Positions 59,118 to 64,000 of a stretch of 64,000 bases of DNA are shown here, in pieces. Below the pieces are notes generated by a model. The model ran no database searches and was not told where the DNA came from. It saw only the letters and a program-made list of their open reading frames with translations. The stretch is from an uncultured Alphaproteobacteria bacterium (lineage in GTDB: Bacteria > Pseudomonadota > Alphaproteobacteria > RF32 > CAG-239): positions 124,001-188,000 of the forward strand of contig CAKQRQ010000001.1 in NCBI GenBank assembly GCA_934271465.1, in the 5' to 3' direction. The position numbers and the translations under genes are program-made. Each line of letters starts with the position of its first letter. Position 1 is the stretch's first letter.

Positions 59118-60203
59118 TTAAATTTTATTTACGCACTTTAAGATAGAACTGTCCCCGTAAGAATAAAATCTGTATTTTTCCTTGATGGCATGTGCATAAG
59201 CTTCTTTCATCCGATCTAAACCGGCTACGGCGCTGACCAACATAAACAAAGTCGACTTCGGCAGATGGAAATTCGTAATCAGCATATCCAATACTTTAAA
59301 CTTATACCCCGGCGTAATAAAAATATCTGTTTCGCCGCAAAAAGGATGCACCAATCCTTTATCATCAGCTGCCGATTCAAGAAGGCGTAATGATGTTGTT
59401 CCTACGGCAACAACACGCCCGCCGCTGTGTTTGGCTTGATTGATGATATCGGCAGCATCCTTTGTAATAACTCCGTATTCGGCATGCATTTTATGATCTT
59501 TTGTATCGTCCGTCTTAACGGGCAGAAAAGTTCCCGCACCGACATGAAGCGTTACAAAGACCTGTTTGACGCCTTTGGCTTTCAAGGCATCTAAGACCTG
59601 CGGCGTAAAATGGAGCCCCGCTGTCGGCGCCGCAACAGCCCCGTCATGCTTGGCATATACCGTTTGATAATTTTCTTTATCATCAAACTTGTGCCAAATT
59701 GACTCTTTTCCCGGCCGGTCTCTTTTAATATAGGGCGGCAGCGGCATAAATCCATATTCTTCCAAAAGTTTCGGCAAAGCGGCCGTTTGACAGGTAAAGC
59801 GCAACAGGACACCATCTTCTGCATCTTTTTCTAAGACTTCTGCGCCAAATTCAGACTCTTCGGCCGAAGTCGTTTCATTATAAAATTTAACAATATCCCC
59901 TTGTTTCAGGCGTTTGGCGTTTTTGATAAACGACCACCAGCTCAACCCATCTACTGGATGATAGAGCGTTACCTCAACCAAAGCTTCGCCTCTTTTTCCG
60001 TAAAGGCGCGCCGGAATAACCTTTGTATCATTGCAAACCAGCACATCGCCTTCGTTGAGCAGTTCCGGCAAGTCCGAAAAATGTCTGTCCGTTATTTTTC
60101 CCTCGACCGACAAATCCAACAAACGCGAAGCATGGCGCGGTGTCACAGGTTGAGACGCAATCAGCTCTCTCGGCAACTCAAAATCAAATATATCAACTTT
60201 CAT
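59118..60203 (-). CDS. queA: S-adenosylmethionine:tRNA ribosyltransferase-isomerase
   Basis: 361 aa. Makes epoxyqueuosine in tRNA. MKVDIFDFELPRELIASQP, DRHFSDLPELLNEGDVLVCNDTKVIPARL, GAVAAPTAGLHFT, FVTLHVGAGTFLPVKTDD and LLITNFHLPKSTL match the family throughout. Confidence 0.97.
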   Translation of the reverse strand: MKVDIFDFELPRELIASQPVTPRHASRLLDLSVEGKITDRHFSDLPELLNEGDVLVCNDTKVIPARLYGKRGEALVEVTLYHPVDGLSWWSFIKNAKRLKQGDIVKFYNETTSAEESEFGAEVLEKDAEDGVLLRFTCQTAALPKLLEEYGFMPLPPYIKRDRPGKESIWHKFDDKENYQTVYAKHDGAVAAPTAGLHFTPQVLDALKAKGVKQVFVTLHVGAGTFLPVKTDDTKDHKMHAEYGVITKDAADIINQAKHSGGRVVAVGTTSLRLLESAADDKGLVHPFCGETDIFITPGYKFKVLDMLITNFHLPKSTLFMLVSAVAGLDRMKEAYAHAIKEKYRFYSYGDSSILKCVNKI

Positions 60204-60269
60204 TTATTCGACTTTCAAAAAACTTTTTCAACGGGTTATACTCCAAAATACCCTGCAAAGCAACAGTTT

Positions 60270-60992
60270 TTATACCACTCTTGTTACCGTCAGCCAGTCC
60301 ACAGACTTCGGCTTGGCCTTTTTGAGTGCCAAAGTGCATTCTTTGAGCGTTGTTCCCGTCGTCAGCACGTCATCAATCAATAAAATCCTTTTTCCTGCTA
60401 CTTTTTCAGGATTTTTCACAACAAATGCATCGCGGACATTTTGCAAGCGTTCATCTCCAGAACATTCGACTTGCGGCTTTGTTTTGCGTTTTTTAATGAC
60501 TGCATCATATGCAACTTTTATTTTTGCCAATTTACCGAGTTCCTTAGCCAGCAATGCCGACTGATTGTATTTGCGTTTCATCAGCCGCGTATAATGCAGC
60601 GGCACCGGAACTATAATATCCACTCCTGCCTCAAAAATGTCTTTTCCGGCGACAAACATCATCTTAGCTAGAAGGGAGGCTAAATCCGTTTTATCATAAA
60701 ACTTAAAATCCAAAATCAACTTTTTTGAAAACTCATCATAGGCTGCCGCTGAGCGCGCCAATCTGAACCATTTTCGCCGATGAGGTTTTAAGCATTCTCC
60801 GCACAGCAGCTTTTTGTCATCTTCCAACATTTGAGGCAGCGGACGCCCGCACCGCCGGCAAACCGCACCGTTCAAAAAATCAATCTTTGATATGCAGGAA
60901 TCGCACAAGCCTTTATCTTCATCCAATACCTTGCCGCAATAAAAGCACCGCGGCGGCAAAATCAGATTTAGAAGAGTTTTTAAAAAAGTCAT
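60270..60992 (-). CDS. comF: ComF family phosphoribosyltransferase-like protein
   Basis: 240 aa. N-terminal double zinc ribbon (CFYCGKVL..CDSCIS, CRRCGRPL..CGECLKPH), then a PRTase fold with PVPLHYTRLMKRKYNQSALLAKEL, ERLQNVRDAF and the PRPP loop RILLIDDVLTTGTTL. Linked to natural transformation in other bacteria; also common as an isolated gene. Its start overlaps the sucD-like stop (ATGA). Confidence 0.95.
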   Translation of the reverse strand: MTFLKTLLNLILPPRCFYCGKVLDEDKGLCDSCISKIDFLNGAVCRRCGRPLPQMLEDDKKLLCGECLKPHRRKWFRLARSAAAYDEFSKKLILDFKFYDKTDLASLLAKMMFVAGKDIFEAGVDIIVPVPLHYTRLMKRKYNQSALLAKELGKLAKIKVAYDAVIKKRKTKPQVECSGDERLQNVRDAFVVKNPEKVAGKRILLIDDVLTTGTTLKECTLALKKAKPKSVDWLTVTRVV

Positions 60993-61864
60993 TTGAGAGC
61001 AAGCTCTGCCAGTTTTGTATGGATATCGTTAATATGATTGACCACGATAATTCCCGCCTCGGCCAACGCATCTTTTTTATCCTGAACAGACACATATCCG
61101 TTTGTTAAGACATCGCCGGCATACCCCATCCGATGCCCGAAAGGAACGGCATCTCCGGCTACAAATGCCACAACGGGCTTTTTATGCTCAAGTTTTTTAT
61201 ACCATGATGCCGCGGCTTCCTCAAAAGCACCACCCAAATGCCCCAACATCACAACAGCGTCTGTCTTTTTGTCTTCATGAAAAGCCTTAAGCACATCAAT
61301 AAAATCAACCCCCATCAGGATATCATCGCCCAATCCGACAACCGTCGACTCTCCAAGCCCCGCCCGATTTGTTTCCAAAATAGCTTCATAAGTCAAGGTT
61401 GAAGACCGAGACACAATTCCAATGCGCCCCTGTTTAAGAATATTTTCAGGGAAGACGCCTAAATGAGCTTCTTTTGGTGTAATAATTCCGGGGGTATTCG
61501 GCCCGATAAACCGCATTTCAGACTCTCTGAGCATTTCTTTTATCTCAAGCATATCTTTCAAGGGCACGCTGTCAGCAATACACACGGCTAATTCCAGTCC
61601 GGCATCAATGGCTTCCTTGACGGCCGATTTGACAGCCTTAGCCGGCACATACATAATACTTGCCGTTCCACCTGTTTCAGCAACGGCTTCTTTCATTGTA
61701 TCAAAAACAGGCAGGCCCAGATGCAATGTTCCACCTTTGCCTGGGGTTACGCCGCCCACAATTTTTGTTCCGTAATTCAAAGACCTTTGAATATGAAAAG
61801 ACGCCTGAACACCCGTCATTCCTTGACAAATTACTTTTGTTTTTTTATTAATAAAAACAGACAT
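60989..61864 (-). CDS. succinyl-CoA synthetase alpha-like subunit with altered active site
   Basis: 291 aa, full length for SucD and aligning with it from MSVFINKKTKVICQGMTG to the end. However, the phospho-His of the family (RMGHAG; E. coli His246) is Tyr here (HRMGYAGD). The Glu that partners it (GEIGG; E. coli Glu208) is His (GHLGG). The conserved GPNCPG Cys is Thr, and SRSGTLTYE is SRSSTLTYE. CoA- and nucleotide-fold framework otherwise kept (VGGVTPGKGGTLHLGLPVF). Either it lacks the phospho-enzyme chemistry or a swapped His does it. Overlaps the beta gene start/stop at 61864. Confidence 0.85.
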   Translation of the reverse strand: MSVFINKKTKVICQGMTGVQASFHIQRSLNYGTKIVGGVTPGKGGTLHLGLPVFDTMKEAVAETGGTASIMYVPAKAVKSAVKEAIDAGLELAVCIADSVPLKDMLEIKEMLRESEMRFIGPNTPGIITPKEAHLGVFPENILKQGRIGIVSRSSTLTYEAILETNRAGLGESTVVGLGDDILMGVDFIDVLKAFHEDKKTDAVVMLGHLGGAFEEAAASWYKKLEHKKPVVAFVAGDAVPFGHRMGYAGDVLTNGYVSVQDKKDALAEAGIIVVNHINDIHTKLAELALK

Positions 61865-63066
61865 CAGGCCGCCTCCTCCATTGCCGAGACAAGTTTTTCA
61901 ACGGCATCTTCCGTTGTCTCCGCCCAAATAATCGGCAATTTTGAATTTTTTAAAATCTCCTCAGCCAAAGCTTTGTTTGTTCCTTCAAAACGAACAACCA
62001 ACGGCACGTTTAACCCAACCTCGGAAGCCGCCGAAATAATCCCATCGGCAATCAGGTTGCACCGAACAAACCCGCCCAAGATATTCAGCATAATGCCTTC
62101 GACCCGCGGATTGGTCATAATAATTTTGATGCCCGAAGCAATCTTGTCTTTGTCAACACCACCTTTGACATTGATAAAACAGGCCATTCCTTTATTTTTA
62201 TCTTTTAACAAATCCATAGCCGTTAAAGCCAGCCCGTCTCCGTTAACAATGCATCCGACCGCTCCGTCAAATTCGCTGTATGTGAATTTATATTTAGAGG
62301 CTTGAATATCTCTCTCTGACAGCTCACATTCATCTTTCAGCGGAGCAACTTCAGGCTGCCTGAATAATGCATTGTCATCAAATGAGATTTTTGCATCCAA
62401 CGCAACCAACTCGCCGTTTTTCATCACGCCGACAGGATTAATTTCAATCATTGCCGCATCTTTTTGCAAAAAGGCTTTGTGCAGTCCGTTTATCAGGTTT
62501 TCCAGATTATGCGCCGCCCGCGCCGGTAATTTCAAAAAGTCCATGACCTGCTGCACCTGCTCGGGACGCGTATCTCCGTCCACATCAAGCTTAATTCTCA
62601 AAACCTTTTTAGGCTTATTCATGGCGATTTTCATAATATCGCCGTCTTTGATATCCGCCACAAGCAGCGTCAGCTCCGCAGCCACACGTCCGACGGCCAA
62701 TGCCATATAAAAACCGCTTTCAACTTTGTTAAACGCCTCAACATATATCCGGCTGACTTTTTTTCCGACAGGACCTGTCTGAACTGTTACCAACGTTGCG
62801 CCCAGCATCTGTTTGGCGTTTTCAAAAATCTCTTTCTTTTTGGTGAGAATCCGCACACCGCCGCCATGGCCGGCCTGTTTTTCCAAAAAATACCCCTTAT
62901 GTCTGGCACCGGATTGAATCTGTGCTTTTAAAACCCACGGACCTTTTTTGGAAACTTCTTGAGCAACCTCGACCGCTTCGGCGGGCGTATAAGCTATTTT
63001 TCCTTTTGGAATTTTTATCCCATATTGCTCAAAAATTTTTTTAGCCTGATATTCATGAATATTCAT
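61864..63066 (-). CDS. succinyl-CoA synthetase beta-like subunit, divergent
   Basis: 400 aa. ATP-grasp beta subunit by layout (MNIHEYQAKKIFEQYGIKIPKGKIA, ..MIEINPVGVMKNGELVALDAKISFDDNALFRQPE, VGCIVNGDGLALTAMD, LNILGGFVRCNLIADGI). The normally compact Gly-rich loop KAQIHAGGRGKGGGV is KAQIQSGARHKGYFLEKQAG plus HGGGV, an insertion of about ten residues, and the SGAR start recalls malate-CoA ligases more than SucC. With the altered alpha subunit it forms an unusual CoA-ligase-like pair. Confidence 0.85.
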   Translation of the reverse strand: MNIHEYQAKKIFEQYGIKIPKGKIAYTPAEAVEVAQEVSKKGPWVLKAQIQSGARHKGYFLEKQAGHGGGVRILTKKKEIFENAKQMLGATLVTVQTGPVGKKVSRIYVEAFNKVESGFYMALAVGRVAAELTLLVADIKDGDIMKIAMNKPKKVLRIKLDVDGDTRPEQVQQVMDFLKLPARAAHNLENLINGLHKAFLQKDAAMIEINPVGVMKNGELVALDAKISFDDNALFRQPEVAPLKDECELSERDIQASKYKFTYSEFDGAVGCIVNGDGLALTAMDLLKDKNKGMACFINVKGGVDKDKIASGIKIIMTNPRVEGIMLNILGGFVRCNLIADGIISAASEVGLNVPLVVRFEGTNKALAEEILKNSKLPIIWAETTEDAVEKLVSAMEEAA

Positions 63067-63081
63067 GATTATATCCTTTGT

Positions 63082-63483
63082 TTATTGCAAAGCCTCTGCA
63101 TAATGCTTTATTTTTTCTATCATTGACTCAAGCCCGTTGCGGCGGGAGGGCGTCAGATGTTCCTGAAGTCCGAGTTTAGCAAAAATATCGCTAACTGCAA
63201 TTGATTTAATTTCTTCTGGGGATTTATCATTATAAATCATTAGGACAACAGCTATCAACCCTTTGACAATCATCGCGTCGCTGTCGCCTGCAAAATGAAT
63301 AATCCCATTTTTAAAATCAGGCACGAGCCATACCTGCGACTGACAGCCTTTGACTTTCCATTCTTCCGTCCGCCATTTATCTTCCAATGGCGGTAGTTTT
63401 TCGCCAAGTTCTATCAGATATCTGTATTTATCTTCCCAAGAATCCAAGAATTCAAAATTATCTATCAATTCGTCTATTGTCAT
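63082..63483 (-). CDS. sufE: sulfur acceptor protein SufE
   Basis: 133 aa. Accepts persulfide from SufS for Fe-S cluster assembly. WEDKYRYLIELGEKLPPLEDKWRTEEWKVKGCQSQVWL carries the acceptor Cys, and GDSDAMIVKGLIAVVLMIYNDKSPEEI follows. Next to the SufT gene, forming part of the Fe-S assembly set. Confidence 0.96.
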   Translation of the reverse strand: MTIDELIDNFEFLDSWEDKYRYLIELGEKLPPLEDKWRTEEWKVKGCQSQVWLVPDFKNGIIHFAGDSDAMIVKGLIAVVLMIYNDKSPEEIKSIAVSDIFAKLGLQEHLTPSRRNGLESMIEKIKHYAEALQ

Positions 63484-63542
63484 TTTACCTTTGCCTTTTT
63501 ATGTTCTTGTAACATCTAAAAAAGCTCAAGGCAATAAAAAAA

Positions 63543-63565
63543 GAGCGGATACACTCCGTCCGCTC
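63543..63565 (-). terminator. terminator of sufT
   Basis: GAGCGGA / TCCGCTC stem with 9-nt loop and an A-run on its low side, giving a minus-strand U-tract. Confidence 0.85.
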
Positions 63566-63590
63566 GTTTCTTTAATCCTTTACAGCACCA

Positions 63591-63980
63591 TTACAGCAGT
63601 TCAAACATAGCTTTGGCTTCATCGCTCAACATCTCAAAACTCCAAGCCGGTTCCCAGACGATGCGCACTTCGACCTCCCCGACTCCTTCAACCAACGATA
63701 CGGCCTGCGCAGCCTGTTCGGGCAAAACACCCGCCACAGGACACATCGGCGAGGTCACTGTCATTTCAATATATACATCGCCATTTTCTTTTTGTTCCAG
63801 CTTATATACCAACCCCATATCCCAGATATTAACCATAATTTCGGGATCAGAGACTGTTTTTAACGCTTCAATAAGCGCCTCTCTGGAAGCTTTTTTGCTT
63901 CCCTCAGGCAGCGGCTGTCCGGCCTTTGCGACATATTCTTTTTTATAATCTTCAGGATTTATATCCGTTATTTCTTCCAT
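63591..63980 (-). CDS. sufT: SUF system assembly protein SufT (MIP18/DUF59 family)
   Basis: 129 aa. DUF59 core: IEALKTVSDPEIMVNIWDMGLVYKLEQ, VYIEMTVTSPMCPVAGVLPEQAAQAV with the reactive Cys in SPMCP, and VEVRIVWEPAWSFEMLSDEAK. Acts in maturation of Fe-S proteins. AAGGACAAAACG precedes the ATG. Confidence 0.95.
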   Translation of the reverse strand: MEEITDINPEDYKKEYVAKAGQPLPEGSKKASREALIEALKTVSDPEIMVNIWDMGLVYKLEQKENGDVYIEMTVTSPMCPVAGVLPEQAAQAVSLVEGVGEVEVRIVWEPAWSFEMLSDEAKAMFELL

Positions 63981-64000
63981 CGTTTTGTCCTTAGAAAAAC

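Overview
The window reads as chromosome from an AT-leaning, probably gut-associated, facultatively anaerobic alphaproteobacterium. The clearest pointers are a CtrA cell-cycle regulator with very high similarity to the Caulobacter-type family, the TPR protein-bamB-der gene order, a YbjN-domain protein, and SufE/SufT next to a succinyl-CoA-synthetase-like pair. Flagellar export genes (fliI, fliJ) and an anaerobic ribonucleotide reductase indicate motility and growth without oxygen. I cannot name the species; an uncultured gut lineage near Rhodospirillales/RF32 is an inference.

Layout. 0-1.2 kb: fba. 1.2-5.3 kb: a compact minus-strand cluster of six diverged paralogs of an unrecognised ~130-160 aa family, interleaved with a single-domain and a two-domain acyl carrier protein. 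Its genes lack Shine-Dalgarno sequences, and the cluster has repeated promoters and repeated terminator hairpins. 5.3-6.4 kb: a putative secreted HExxH protein. 6.4-33 kb: mostly housekeeping: tkt, rRNA methyltransferase, diguanylate cyclase, bamB-der block, sodB, fliJ-fliI, ctrA, a split nrdD with nrdG, alaS, tspO, sfsA-map-radC, then a phosphodiesterase and a phosphoglycerol-transferase-like pair. 33-35 kb: murA with a small upstream gene.

34.9-49 kb is an accessory region that starts at tRNA-Thr. The tRNA is preceded by two exact-period (214 bp) tandem units, each carrying its 5' half plus a hairpin-rich insert. Next come AT-rich cargo genes (methyltransferase, Cys-repeat secreted protein, zinc-ribbon/SH3 membrane protein, secreted PLD nuclease, Fic, HD, antirepressor fragment). 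Between them lie three related degenerate repeats built around the motif GTCCGATAAT. The region ends with two large HExxH paralogs that are near-identical at both ends and divergent in the middle, a TerB-like protein, and an alpha/beta-hydrolase-like protein with a Cys-containing nucleophile elbow.

49-54.1 kb holds a 1485-aa lipoprotein with eight ~160-aa repeats. Its signal peptide, start region and codon use look like Bacteroidales, so it is probably horizontally acquired. A second small patch of similar character (55.9-56.3 kb) encodes an ACP-fold protein lacking the phosphopantetheine serine. 54.3-64 kb returns to core genes: mutY, an XRE regulator, lgt, queA, comF, a SucCD-like pair, sufE and sufT. 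The SucD-like subunit has lost the catalytic phosphohistidine, which suggests a changed function.

Most interesting candidates for undescribed biology: (1) the ACP plus six-paralog cluster; (2) the HExxH protein family with shared termini; (3) the tRNA-Thr half-gene tandem array; (4) the SucCD-like pair with an altered active site; (5) the repeat lipoprotein island.
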